DNA of 64,000 bases from Acanthochlamys bracteata (GCA_019914995.1 CM034139.1:749001-813000); one strand, 5' to 3'. Positions 43,477 to 56,087 are shown, numbered from the stretch's first letter. The notes: generated from the sequence alone by a model not told the origin. A program made the numbers and translations.

Positions 43477-43910
43477 TGAATGAGTTTAAGGCCAAAAAGC
43501 AACGTGATGCTGTTGCTAGTACTAGTGCCGGTCTAGCTGCTATGGTAAATATGGAACCTCAACTGTCCTTTATCTCAGAAGTCGACCCTTCCAGCACCTT
43601 GAACTCCAACACTATGTCCACTATTAAAGATTCAGGTAAGTGTAATTATACTTTATTTGGTTCTACTCACAATGACTACAAAGGATTGATAGTTGATTCA
43701 GGAGCAATTGATCATATGACTTATGACTCCCATGATCTTATCAATACTATTAAACCAAAACGGAATTGCATTACTAATGCTAATGGAGTAATATCTCCAG
43801 TCACAGGAGCTAGAACTGTAGCTATATCACCTATTCTCTCATTACCAAATACATTACTTGTCCTATCCATTTCAAATAAATTATTATCTATAGGACAATT
43901 TACTGAGTAG
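43477..43910 (+). pseudogene. Protease region of the central Copia
   Basis: The frame has LIVDSGAIDHMTYD, the D-S-G-A aspartic protease site with the A-x-x-HM context of Copia proteases, and ends at ISNKLLSIGQFTE. The catalytic triplet is intact. A TAG ends the frame at 43908-43910 before the pre-integrase region (about 43920-44220), which is readable only in pieces such as WLWHRRLGHPSF-like strings across a frameshift. Confidence 0.7.
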
Positions 43911-44089
43911 ATGAATTGTTGTGTACTAATGTATCATCAATTTTGCCTTCTTCAGGATATTCTCAACAAGAACATTATTGGTCGTGGTAATAAGAGAGAG
44001 GGGTTGTATTATGTCGATGACTTTAGTCCTAGTAAAGCAAATCACATGCAATACTTATCCGCAGGAAAATCGGGTTAAATTTGGTTATG

Positions 44090-45017
44090 GCACCGTCGGT
44101 TGGGCCATCCTTCCTTTAGTTATTTGAAATTTCTGTTACCAAATTTCTTTTCAAACATGCATGACTCGGACTTTAAATGCAATATTTGTATTTTAGCTAA
44201 AAGTTATCGTACTTCTTATCATCTGAGCTCAAGTATGAGTACGATTTTTTTTTGCTGTAATTCATTCTGATGTTTGGGGACCTTCACCTGTGCCTACATC
44301 TTCTGAATTTCGTTGGTTTGTGATTTTTATTGATGATTGTACCCGCATGATCTGGCTTTATTTAATAAGGCATAAGCATGATGTGTTTGACATATTTCGG
44401 TACTTTCATCGTATGGTTCAGACTCAGTTTACAACCAAAATTAGATTCTTCGTTCAGATAATGGAGGAGAATATGTTAATGTTGATTTTCATAATTATTT
44501 TCAGAAGTGTAGCATTATTCATGAAACTACATGTCTTCAAACACCATAACAAAATGGTGTTACAGAAAGAAAAAATAGGCACATTTTAGAAACTGCAAGA
44601 GCCATCATGATTGACGCACATGTACCTCAAAGCTATTAGGCAGATGTAGTTGTTTCGGCTGTCGACTTACTGAACTGTATGCCTTCTAGAGTACTTGACT
44701 TTAAGACTCCACTTCAAGCTTTGTCTCATCATGTTTCTTTACCATCGATCTTGATGCTTTCGCCTCGTGTTCTTGATTATGTCGTATTTGTGCACTTACA
44801 TAAAAATCAACGGACTAAACTTGATCCATGTGCCGTTCGTTGTATATTTTTGGGATATAATACGAATCAAAAAGGATATAGATGCTACAATTCTCCCACA
44901 AAACGCACCTATGTCACAATAGATGTTAATTTTTTGGAATCTGACAATTATTTTTCTTCCTCTCCTACATCCACTTCTTCTCTTCAGGGGGAGACACAAT
45001 ATGAAGAGCAGAATTGA
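44090..45017 (+). pseudogene. Integrase of the central Copia
   Basis: Core fragments are FRWFVIFIDDCTRMIWLYLI with the first catalytic Asp. At about 44445-44475 a +1 frame reads LRSDNGGEY, so the second Asp is present but out of frame. Then comes the DFKTPLQALSHH to CAVRCIFLGYNTNQKGY segment, the C-terminal region shared by Copia integrases. At least two frameshifts and several stops are present. Confidence 0.7.
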
Positions 45018-45059
45018 AATACCTGGCCGGAATTTGAAGATGATACTACACCACAGATT

Positions 45060-46780
45060 GTGCAAGAAACAGAACAGAAAGAAGAAGATAACTGCAATGA
45101 TGCATCTGAACCAGAAACCCCCTCTCATCCTTTAGTACCAGAAGACCAATCTCCAGAGAATATCTTTGAGGTAAGTTCTCCTTCCACTCCATCTCCTGAT
45201 AACATGATAGATATTTCCACTAGTTATAAATTATCTTTCGGGCAACATCGTGGCGTTCCACCAGACAGATACTCACCAGACTTTGTGGGAAGAAAATCAA
45301 ATTATCCTATTACTAATTATGTTTCATCTAAACAATTATCGGAACCAGTAAAGACCATTGTAAATCATTTGTCTTCTTGTCATATTCCTAGTGGAATACA
45401 AGAAGCATTGAAGGATCGTAACTGAGCTCAGGCAATACAGGAGGAGATGAAAGCATTATAGAAAAATAAAACGTGAACTCTTGTTCAATTACTAAAGGGA
45501 AAGAAACTAGTGGGATGTAAATGGGTATTCTCGATAAAACACAAAGCAGATGGATCCATTGAAATATACAAAACCAAACTTGTGGCAAAAGGATATATAC
45601 AGACATACGGTGTAGATTACCAGAAAATATTTTCACCTGTGGCCAAGTTGAATACTATAAGAGTTTTACTATCTCTTGTCGCAAATTTGAATTGGTCATT
45701 ATATCAATTTGATGTAAAAAATACTTTTTTCTATAGTGATCTTCAGGAAAAAATATATATGAATATTCCACCAGAATATACTGTGCCTTCTCAGACTAGA
45801 ATCGTGTGTAGATTATAGAAGGCACTATATGGATTAAAGCAATCTCCCCATACATGGTTCGGACGATTCAGTATGGCAATGGAAAGAAGTGGGTTCAAAC
45901 AGAGCAACTCCGATCATACACTCTTTTTAAAGCATCGACAGGAAAATGTAACAGTTTTAATAATCTATATTGATGATATGATAATAACAGGGGATGATGA
46001 TGAGGAGATTGCTAAACTGCAGAAGTATTTAGCCTTTGAATTTGAAATGAAGGATTTAGGAGGGCTAAAATATTTTCTGGGTAATTGAAGTGGCACGATC
46101 AAAAAAAGAAATATTTCTATCTCAAAGAAAATATGTACTGGACCTACTATCTGAGACGGGAATGTTTGATTGTAAACCAGCCGACATACAAATTATTCAG
46201 AATCATAATTTGGGAGAGTATTCTGAGTATGTACCTACTAATAAGGAGAGATATCAAAGATTAGTGAGAAAATTGATTTACTTGTTACACACACGATCGG
46301 ATATTGCATATGCAGTAAGTATGGTGAGTCAATTTATACATTCTCCTAGTGAAAATCATATAAATTATGATTAGAATTCTTTGATTTTTTATTGAAATCT
46401 GCTCTAGAAAAAGGCCTTATGTTTTTCAGACATAATCATTTTGAAATTGAAGGATATACAGATACTGATTGTGCAGAAAGTGTTACCGACAGAAAGTCTA
46501 CATCATGCTATTTTATCTTTGTGGGAGGCAATTTGGTCACTTGGAGAAGTAAGAAACAAAATGTAGCGGCATTATCCAGTGCAGAAGCTGAATTTAGAAG
46601 GATGGCCAAAGGTTTGTGTGAACTCCTTTGGTTAAAGAAGCTACTTACAGAAGTTGGTTACTCGCAACTATCTGCGATGAAATTATTTTGTGATAATAAG
46701 GCAACCATTAATATTACTCATAATCCAGTACAATATGATCGAACCAAACATGTTGAGGTGGATCGTTAATTTATCAAACA
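45060..46780 (+). pseudogene. Reverse transcriptase and RNase H of the central Copia
   Basis: RT pieces read GCKWVFSIKHKADGSIE, FDVKNTFFYSDLQEKIYMNI and LIIYIDDMIITGDD (active site YIDD). RNase H pieces read DTDCAESVTDRKSTSCYF and AALSSAEAEFRRMA. The order and spacing are normal. Stops at about 45424, 45818, 46088 and 46374, with one frame change near 46089, make it non-functional. A Glu/Pro/Ser-rich linker (45060-45420) precedes RT as in intact relatives. Confidence 0.75.
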
Positions 46781-46932
46781 GAAACTCGAGGACAAGATAA
46801 TTCAATTTCCATTTGTCAAATCTGAAGACCAACTGGCTGATATACTAACCAAGGCTGTCTCTAGTAAGATATTTTTTAACTCACTTGATAAGTTGGACAT
46901 TAGGGATATCTATGCACTAATTTGAGAAGAAG

Positions 46933-47036
46933 TGTTGAAGTGAGTTTATGATAGTACCCCTATATATTTAATATATATGTAACATGTACTTTGTATTTTG
47001 GTATGTGAGAATAAACATACAAGTATTTCTACAACA
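46933..47036 (+). repeat. 3' LTR of the central Copia (104 bp)
   Basis: It starts TGTTGAAGTGAGTTTATG and ends GTATTTCTACAACA, with TG/CA ends. It follows a purine-rich tract and the terminal RNase H-associated motif (DIYALI, then a stop), the usual layout. No partner LTR is visible, so the assignment depends on ends and position. Confidence 0.6.
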
Positions 47037-49559
47037 TCAACCATGTATGTGATCTTTGACATGGCGTTTGAATGGAGGGTAAATAAGAAAGAGTGCACCA
47101 AATTAAGGTATCTTTTTGATGTGCCAAATTTTCGAGTTTCTGAACTAAAGTGGTTTTATGTTACTATAAGAGATTATAAAATTTTTGCTAAAAGAAATTT
47201 ATATTAAAAAATATTTGCATATTGTTTTCCTGTACTATGCTGTTTGAAATTAAATAAAATATTTGGCTAAATTTATTTTTATTTATAAAATTTATATAAT
47301 AATAAAAATAACCTTAAAAATATAATAATTAATATATTATTAATATTTTACTATATACAATAATTAATATATTTTTATAATATAAGAAATTATAAATTAT
47401 TTTCCTTTAATTTTTACAAATTTATTAGCAAAATATATTATTATTATTTAGAACAATAATTAATTTGAATAATATTTCTTATGAAATTATTATTTGAATA
47501 AATATTTTTATAATTACTAATAATTTCTTATATTACTATTTATAAATTTAGTGGTAAAGTAATAATATTTTCTTATATTAATATTGTTTTGTTAGTGTGT
47601 TACAATATATTATAGGTTAAGTAGCTATCGCCAATTTATTTTAATATATGCAAAGTTTATTTAGCATACTAGATATTATTTTTTATCCTAAGGGTGCAGC
47701 TCTGTTAGTATTATTTCAAGAGAGTAATGAGTATTGTGTATTCAGAAACTTCTTGTTGTAATGTAAGGAACAAAGCAGTAAGACACTAAAAGATGGACGA
47801 AACATGTCACCAGTCAAAACATTCTACAGCATTTTCAAAGGATCACACTCTGAGAATAGTTGGAAAGCACAATTATATAACACATCTTTTAATAGCAGTA
47901 ACTCAAAAAAGTCCAAGCAAGTTCATGGCGGACTACTACAATGTCTTATACACATTACAAGAACACGTACATAATTACAAACTGTTTAGAGCTTATGCAG
48001 GTGTTCTTGCAAACTATCTTTCGTTCCTTGCTCTTAAACCTAACTACTCTATTCAAACACAATATAAAGATATACAATCTGATGACAGCAAAATAGAGAC
48101 CTACTATATCCATAAAACTAGTATCTCCTTTGGTTGGCTATCGAGTAGAAACCCTCTATGATTGGCCTTCAACTCCAGACAGTCCTCTTTATACACAAGA
48201 AATATTGTGGACACATTAACAGTTGGATAAACTGTTTCAAGTAAACGTCAAAAACAACAAAAGAAACATCAAGCTGAAGCTATGGGAATCCAATATCTAG
48301 AAATATATACATTTATAAATATCATTTACACATACATCACAATTTCTTGTACACTAGCATCATTCTCAACGGACTATACTTTCTTCAGCATGTATCCTGC
48401 TCATCAAACTTGAAGAAAGTATGCTTTAACTCTATGCCATTGAGCTAAACTTTTCTGTTTGCGGTGCAAACAAATAAATCAGATAAAACTTAATCCATAT
48501 ATATTAATTTAAGCCATAATGATTCATTTAGTATAGTTGGAGATTTGCAAATCATGCCTCGACTATTATATACATGTACAATGAAAATTAACTCTAATTT
48601 TCTCATCGAAGTAGAAATTACCCAAATCAAATGATAGCACAACTAATAGATCGCGAATAAAAGGAAAAATTACCATACTAGAAAATCATTAGTTATGCAT
48701 AAATCATTAATACTAGTTAATAAAAAGACACGTAAAACTTTACTTCCGAAAAATCACTGTTAACTGAGTAAAATCTGTGAACTTACAATGATGCAACGTT
48801 AGATCGTCAAATCCTTCTTTTCAAATAACTAATTCTGAATGTGCGCTCTCTGCCAAAAATAAAATAAGAGAAGAGAGAGAAACGTAAACATAAGAAGCTT
48901 CAATCTTTAAACCAAATAATGAAATCAAAATGAATGATATCATCAATATATTACATTTTAAAGAAATCTGAATGAGAATCTGCATAAAAATTTGAAAAAA
49001 TGTTTTATATAAAATTTAAATAATTATTTAAAAAATATATTTAAAAATTTAAAATATTAAAAGTTTTATATAAAATCATTTATAAATACCTTTTTATTAC
49101 TATTTTTTAAAAAATCAGTATATTTTTTATTTAAAAAATTTTAATTAAAAATCCTAATTAACTTTTAAATTGAAAATATCATGTAATTTTATTATCCTCG
49201 ATTCAAAACACTATGTCAGACACGCGAGCGGTTGGTAGTGGATGTTGAGGTCAATCTTCAAAGATCACATGGTTGACGTCAACTTTTGCCGCTGCTTATC
49301 AAAAATAAATATTTAAATTTATTTTATTTCATATTTTTTAATATATATTTTATAAATATTTAAAAAATTTATTTAAAAATTTAGATAATATAAAAAATTC
49401 TACAAAATAAAATCTTTTTATTATATATTTTTGTTATTTTTTTAAAAATAAAAAAATTAAAACTCATTTTTTATAAAAAATAAAAATATTTTTTATATTA
49501 AAAAATTTTATTTTATAAGTACTGATAAATACCTCATCGTACAAATAGTTGGTACTGAC
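47037..49559. other. AT-rich spacer, no gene supported
   Basis: The DNA is strongly AT-rich. One 122-codon frame (47793-48161, starting MDETCHQSKHSTAF) resembles no family I know and has no supporting context. Around 49290-49550 the ends CTTATCAAAAATAAA and TACTGATAAATACC face each other around an AT-rich middle, suggesting another short MITE. Nothing else is recognised. Confidence 0.45.
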
Positions 49560-50099
49560 TGTCTTTAATTTTTAATATTATTTTAAATATTTGAAAACTT
49601 TTTAAATATTTTAAAATATAAAAAAAATTATATATAAAATTTTATTATTATCTATTTATTTTTAAATAACTTTAAAACAATTCTAAAACTATTTTTCTTC
49701 CTAAAAGGTTCTTTCTAAAAAATATTTAAAAAATTTTCTTAGTCATTTTCTGTCGTGCTTCTGATTGATTGTGCAGATTGAAGATGATAAATATTGCAGC
49801 AGGGTTGTTAAGCAAGTATTTGTTTCAAAATTACATTCATATTTTCTTATTAGAAAACTATGTTCAATTTATTTCAGCTATATAAAATATTCAAAATTAT
49901 TTTTAAACTTATTTTAAAAATTAAAAATTAGTTTTAATTAAATAATTTTATTTACTCAAAAATTCTTTAATTTAATTTTTAAATTTCACAAACTCAATTT
50001 AATCTACTTTTTCAAAAACTTTACATTACAATTTCGTCCGACGTATTTAAACACGCCCAAAGTCTACAAGAAAAGTAGAAACACTTTAAAGAAGCAATT

Positions 50100-50308
50100 T
50101 TTTTGAAAGACGTGAGAGTCGCTTTCGTAGATTGTTTTTAAAAGACGTGATCCGTCATTATCGGAAATCCGGACCGTCCGGTCAACTCGTCCAACCAGAA
50201 ATTTAGCTTTGTTCCGAAGCTTTGTATACCAAACAGTTTTTCTTCTCTCTTAATTTGGTGAATAATCTGTCATCTTCATTCATTGAGGAAGAAGAATAAG
50301 ATCCAATA
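50100..50308 (+). promoter_or_regulatory. Putative promoter/5' UTR of the right NLR copy
   Basis: This stretch is conserved, inverted, at 40887-41100. It includes GACGTGAGAGTCGCTTTC and CCGGACCGTCCGGTCAAC, and ends 0-1 bases before the ATG. Conservation of this block in both arms fits a shared promoter, but no element can be named. Confidence 0.4.
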
Positions 50309-53300
50309 ATGGCAATGATCCTGAGTGCATTTCTCAATCAGTTCGCCGGACTGCTCGTGGAGTATGCCCGTGAAGAGGCAGCCATGATGCTTGGAGTTTC
50401 GAAAGAGATGGAGAAGTTGTGCAGAAAGTTGACGATGATGCAAGCTGTTATAGCGGACGCTGAAAGGAGGCAGATTCACGACGAAGTCACTAGAAACTGG
50501 CTTGATGATATCAAAGACATCATGTATGATGCTGAAGATGTCATTGATGATTACAAGGTCGAAGCTGAGAAATTCCACGATGTACCCCCATCAACAGCAA
50601 TGGTACCATCTTCCTCTTCATTGGGACGCTGTTTTTATTATCCTTTAACTTACTCAAGGAAATTACGGGCCAATCATAGTATCGGAATGAAAATCAAAAG
50701 TCTTAATGCCAGATTGGATGACATAACCAAGAATAGAGAAGCCTTTAGCTTTGCCCATGCTCCAAATGATCTCCAACCTAATGGGAGAGGGATCGCAAGG
50801 CATTGTTCACCACAAGAGGAGGAACAAGAGATTGTCGGTAGCACTATTGAAAAAGATACAAAGAGCTTGGTGGAGTTGTTGATGAAGGAAGACGGCCATG
50901 GTACGATCACCATCTTTGCGATTGTGGGTATGGGTGGAATCGGCAAAACTACACTTGCTAACGAGATATACAATGATCAGAGTTTGAAGACCAAATTCCA
51001 GCATGTGATATGGGTTTGTGTTACCAAAGATAATGTCGACGAGAAGAAGATATTGACGCGGGTCATAAAAGGTGCTAATAGGCAACTGGATCTAAGTAGA
51101 ATTGACGACAAGGAAGAGCTTGTGCTGTTGCTTAAAGAAGTTGTTCGAGAAAAAAAGTTGTTTCTTATCTTGGATGACCTTTGGGATCCGCAAGTCTGGG
51201 AGAACCTACTACAAAGGCCATTATTAAGTGCCAGTGCAGGAAGCAAAGTTCTGGTGACCACTAGAGATGAAGGCACCGCGAAACAAGTCGGAGCCGTATT
51301 CCTCCATAGAGTGAGGAAGTTACCAGATATAGATGGTTGGACACTACTGTGCAGTATGGTGTTTCAAGATGAGCAGGTGCTAGAAAAGGCTGCACTAACG
51401 GAACTTGGGTTACAGATTGTTAAGAAATGTGATGGTCTTCCGCTGGCTATTAAAACGATAGGGGGACTACTAAAAAGAAAGGGGACAAAGATCTCTGAAT
51501 GGCAGAGGGTTCTTCAACATCCAGCGTGGTCATATGTTCACGCAAATGGTGTACACACTACGTTATACTTGAGTTATGAAGACTTACCTTTGTACCTGAA
51601 GCAGTGTTTTGTGTACCTTGCACTATTTCCAGAGGATCATGCGTTTGACAGAGATGATCTGATCAATCTTTGGATTGCAGAAGGGTTTGTGGTGGCGTCA
51701 AGTGATAGTCCGATGCCCGAAGAAATTGCAAAAGGGTACTGGAAGGAGTTAATTCAGAGGAATCTTCTCCAAGAAATGCATAATATGCAAGGCAAATTGC
51801 ACGACGTTTTGCGAGATCTAGCTCAACTTCTTGCAAGGCATGAATGCTGGTGTGGAAACATGGAAGGTGTAGCCAGACTTGATTTTATGTCACAACCAAA
51901 CCCTCGGCGGTTGTACATCAAGGATGCTCCGAAGTTCATCACTGCTAAAACAAAAAAACTAGGTTCCTTGAGAACATTTATCAGTCCAGGACTCAACAAA
52001 GAAGTTCTCCGGGATGACTTCAGAATCTTCAAACATTTGAGGATTCTAAGTATTGGTGGATCAACCATTGAGCGTCTGCCAAATTCCATAAAATACCTTA
52101 CCAAGCTGAAACTTTTGGATCTTAGTAAAAGTAGTGTAAGAGAACTGCCAGACAGCATTGGGTCTCTTAGAAATCTGCAATTCCTATTACTTGATTTCTG
52201 CAATAACCTACTAAGTCTTCCGAAGGAAATTGGGTCATTGGCCAAACTAAGATGTCTTACTATGAGGAAGTCTACGGTACAGGACATACCCAAAACGATA
52301 ACGAAGCTTCGACATCTTCGATCGCTTGGTGGATTTGTTACATCGAGCGTAAACAGAACCAGACAGCAAGAGCAGTCTAAAGGAGAATTGTGCACTTTGG
52401 AAGATCTGCAGTATTTCAAATTCCTCTTCTCACTTTGGGCATATGCTTTGGAGAGGGTATCAGGTGGAGAAGAGGCAAGAGCAGCAGCTCTTAGAGAGAA
52501 ATCCCACTTGACTTGTCTGTGTTTGGCTTGCTCTCTCCCAACTACACACATTAAAGAATCAATTCGAAGAATCACAAATGTCTTTGAAGAATTACATCCT
52601 CCACCGAGTATTGAGAAACTCGTTATCAAGGGATACTTTGGCGAAAATTTTCCGAGATGGCTGATGAGGACTCCGCTCATGCCATTATTTCCATTCCTAA
52701 GCGAGCTTTTTTTCATTGGTTGCAACCGTTGCGAACAACTGCCACCACTAGGAGTACTGCTTCCTCAACTTAGACTCCTCTACATCGTGGAATGTAGTGG
52801 ATTGAAGCATATTGGGCCTGAACTACTTCTGTCAGATGAATGGCCTACTTGTACGTCATTCCCTAAGTTGGAAGTTCTTTATTTCGAAAGCTTAGAAAAC
52901 TGGGAAGGCTGGGATTGGCTGGAGGAAGAACACCAACAACAGATGGTTTTGCTGCCTCGCTTGGACACCCTGTATATCGAAAACTGTCCCAAATTAAGTT
53001 CTATTCCTCATATTCTACTGAACCAAGCCACGGCTTTGAGGATGTTCGTCTATGATAGCTACGGAATGGAAGTGATTCAGAATCTCCAACATGTTAAGGT
53101 TATAATTGTCAAGAACAATCACTGTCTCAAGATAGTTGAAAATCTACCATCCCTCGACCCTCTTCATATTTCCCATTGTTCAAAGCCTATACGGGAGATG
53201 AAGCAATTGATTGGCTCTGATCACTGAACATAGAGGACCCAAATATGGAGTTCCTGCCTGAATGGCTGCAGTTAGTAGATGGAGAACCACCCTTCCCAAA

Positions 53301-53718
53301 ACTAGAAACAGTCTTAATTACAGGGAGCTTTCATCTACTCCTGAGGTGTGTAATGCATGGTCCAGATTGGCACCACATCAAGCGCATTCCTTTATTTTCG
53401 GCTCGTGATAGCAACATGTCATTCGTTAATACTAGTTTTGGGGAGTCTTTCTTCTTCGAGACGAACATAACCTTCCTCGAGAAGATAACAACAAGGATGG
53501 AAGATAAGGATGAGATTTGGCCAGAGCAGGTTAGCAGTCTTCTTCACATGCATCCACTTCTGTTGACGCTACGAGATGATTATTACACTTGTCCTGATTT
53601 GCATGAGCTGCAACTTCGATTTGCATCCCAAGTGCTTAAAAGAAGAAGAGAATTACTATACTACCCCAACAAACTCGCCATTGAATTCCCCCATCTAGTG
53701 AAATTTTCAGATGAATAA
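50309..53718 (+). pseudogene. Right NLR copy, broken at the C-terminus
   Basis: The copy shares its start (MAMILSAFLNQFAGLLVEYA) and every NB-ARC motif with the intact gene: EDVID, GMGGIGKTT, LFLILDDLWD, GLPLA and LHDV. A 1-bp loss at about 53200 (CAATTGATTGG against CAATTGGATTG) shifts the frame and ends the first frame at 53227 after 972 residues. The original frame resumes at 53245 with MEFLPEWLQLVDGE. A 32-bp deletion at about 53590 then removes the core of the C1-like domain (the equivalent of C1096-C1106/7) and shifts the frame again. The first 972 codons could still give a CC-NB-LRR protein lacking the last LRRs and the C1 tail, so whether it is dead or a truncated NLR is open. Confidence 0.85.
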
Positions 53719-54615
53719 GAGAAATAGCTTACTTCTGCAGGAATATGTAGTATATCTATTGTTTGCCTGTCCCGCACTCTAGCCAAGTCTTGGATCTGAT
53801 CTTAAGTTTTCTTCGTTCTTTCCAGGTTCCATCAAAACATATTTTTCTTCTTCTCTTTATCGCACATAATTGTGTACATATGTAAGTTCGTTCCCAATTC
53901 ATGAGTGTTGATGATTCAGCGATGAAGCAAGCAATATATGATCATATATAAGCGCGTGGATGTGCCTCTTGATTATTGTCTGTCTTTATAATTCTACAAC
54001 GATCTGGTTTTCTTTGTAGGTGTGGTTGTTGGATTGGTGACACTTGCGGGCTGACATTCGTTTGTTATTGTGTAGCAATATTGGTTTCTTTGAAGTGTAC
54101 ATGTTTTAGTACAGGACTGGTTTGCTTCTATAATGAAATGAAATGATGAATTGGTGTTGCGGTCTTTGATACATATAATTATAGCGCTATGTTATTGTGC
54201 AAGACCGCAACGATCTTTTTGATCAATTCATTTGTAAAGTGAATAATTGCTAACACATGCACAGGATGTTCGATGAAAGTCCTGAGAAAACCAACTCTGT
54301 TGTTGCTGTTACAGGCAGAGCAGGTGGGCACAAATTTTTATTTCCATATTTTCATCTTGACCGCCATCTCGTTTACGGGGTTAAAAAACCTAGTAACATA
54401 TTTCTGTTAGTTTCTGGCTTTCGTAGTGAATTTCTTTGTTCTTTATGTTTTCTTAACGTGTGTTTTATCAGCAAAAAAGCTTCATTTTCAATTTTTAGGA
54501 GCCGCAGATCTCTCTCTCTGTATCGCTGCTAAAATTGAGTGTGTCTTGTAAGTTCTTGAATTACATCGAATATAAGCCCTTGAGTCACTAGATTCTATAA
54601 AATATTGGTTTGAAT
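53719..54615 (+). other. 3' flank of the right NLR copy
   Basis: It is colinear, inverted, with 36568-37454. It probably includes the 3' UTR. A 91-codon frame at 54257-54532 is a by-product of this conserved flank and has no family resemblance. Confidence 0.5.
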
Positions 54616-56014
54616 TACAACATCTGTCTCGTCTTTCTCAGATGTCGAAAAAAGGAATTGACAGTTAATCCGATGACTTTACTTCTAAAGACATGCTAAT
54701 TGCTTTCAAAGGCTAGAAGCTGCAAGTGAATCAAAAGTAGACAGAGTAAGCTCCTTCACTTCATGCCTTTTCTTGCGTAATAGTGACATCGAGGATTGGA
54801 AGGAGTAATGTTCTTTTTAACCTGGAATTGAACTGTAAGAGAACCTCCATTGTCTTTGAAAAATCAAGGTATGCCTTTCGAAAGCCACTAGGCATAGATC
54901 GAACTTTTTTCCCTTCTTGTCCCTTCCGACGACAGGTAGTTCCTACACTGTTTCACCAAGCAGAGCCGTCGGCTCCGGAACTTTCAGAGGGCTAAAGATG
55001 AGTAGACTGCTTTCAAATATTTCTTTTTGTTTTTGTTGATAAAGCACTCCCTTCTTTCTTGACTTCTGAAAGCGTGCGCAAGCTCTTCAAAAATAGCTCC
55101 GCTCCTCGCGCAAAACAATATCGATTCGGCGCATGTGAGCTCGTTGACTATTCCTTTCCGCACCGGTCAGAGTGTAACAGAGGAGAGGGGCCTAGCGTCT
55201 TGCCGGGATTCATGCTTTGTTGCAATGCTGCGATCAAATTGTCCTCCTAGAGAATTCGACTGAGTCTTCCCATCCCAAATTTTTATTCTTCCCACTATGA
55301 ACCCTCCATATGAGGTGTGGGATTTCGTTTGAACTAAAACGGGGGAATTTGTGCTTCAAAAGTGTCTATATCCCATTCATCAAAGGCTACGCCCCTTCCA
55401 AACATTGGAATGGAAATAAAGAGATTGGCAGGCGAGGAGCCATCCTAGCCTAGCAATGACAATCCCTTACCCCCTCTACTCCCTTTCCTTTTGTTTTTCT
55501 AGAGTCCTCTCTTGTTTTTATAGAGGTGACCATCTCCAGGGGAATTTGCCATACATACGCAATTTTCTTTTTTTTTTTCTTTTTAAGCAAAAAAGTAATA
55601 GCCACTATCCTAGTCTATTTTCGCCAGGGACATCGTCGCTTCTCTTTTTCTTAGCTGGTTGCTCGACAAAGCTTGTAGATTCGCAGAACAAAAGAAGAAG
55701 TTCACTCTGGCTTACGCACTACAAAAGGGCAACCAACGACTTCGGTTCCTTCGAGCCACTGTTTAGCTTCAAAAGAAGATGCTAGTAGAACTCACGTTTG
55801 GTGTGTCCCACCCCAACAACAAGGTGCTTGACTTGTTCCCGTGCCCTATCCAAAGAATAAGGAGAAGAGCGCCGGCCTATCGATGACCGAGCCAGTCTGA
55901 AACTACTGCTAACCTCACATAAGGAGCGAAGTCAAGATGTTGATGAGAAAGGAACTCAAGTCGAGTGCTCTTTAAAGGCTACTATGCATCCTTACAAAGA
56001 CATCATTTTTACTT

Positions 56015-56087
56015 TGGGTATAGCAGGACTTGAACCTGCAACCATTAGGTTAAAAGCCCAATGCTCTACCAACTGAGCTATACATCC
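56015..56087 (-). tRNA. trnK: tRNA-Lys(UUU), mitochondrial type, in the NUMT
   Basis: The minus strand reads GGATGTA (acceptor), GCTC-AGTTGGTA-GAGC (D arm), TTGGG-CTTTTAA-CCTAA (anticodon arm, anticodon TTT at 56052-56054), GCAGG-TTCAAGT-CCTGC (T arm) and TATACCC plus A, 73 bases in all. All arms fold. The acceptor stem has one A-C mismatch at its third pair, a likely decay mutation. Plastid trnK(UUU) is split by a long intron and this one is not, which favours a mitochondrial source. It is probably not expressed in the nucleus as a working tRNA. Confidence 0.9.

Larger units (their letters stand above)
42533..47036 (+). mobile_element. Second decayed Copia retrotransposon in the NLR spacer
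   Basis: The order on the plus strand is gag, CCHC knuckle, protease, integrase, RT, RNase H and a 3' LTR. A 104-bp LTR is recognised at 46933-47036 (TGTTGAAGTGAG...TTTCTACAACA), preceded by a purine-rich GAGAAGAAG. No matching 5' LTR or primer site is found before gag; the minisatellite lies there instead, so the 5' end has been lost or rearranged. Its sequence differs clearly from both other Copia elements in the window. Many stops and frameshifts are present. Confidence 0.75.
49560..54615 (+). repeat. Right arm of the inverted NLR duplication
   Basis: This is the reverse complement of the left arm, running from AT-rich DNA through the conserved promoter block (50100-50308), the NLR copy and its 3' flank. 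Homology ends at AAATATTGGTTTG (about 54602-54614), where mitochondrial-type DNA begins. Apart from the C-terminal breaks the arms are nearly colinear, with few indels. Confidence 0.85.

Noticed and set aside
47793..48161. 122-codon frame MDETCHQ...
   Set aside because: No recognisable domain, no partner elsewhere in the window, and it lies in AT-rich DNA after a retroelement; kept only as a remark in the spacer entry.
48419..48460. tRNA-like string (TTAGCTCAATGGCATAGAGT on the minus strand)
   Set aside because: It resembles a D-arm region only; no anticodon arm or GGTTCGA T-loop follows at the right distance.
54257..54532. 91-codon frame starting MHRMFDESPEK
   Set aside because: It lies in the conserved 3' flank shared by both NLR copies; the equivalent left-arm DNA (36603-36910) does not keep a comparable frame, so it is not constrained as coding.
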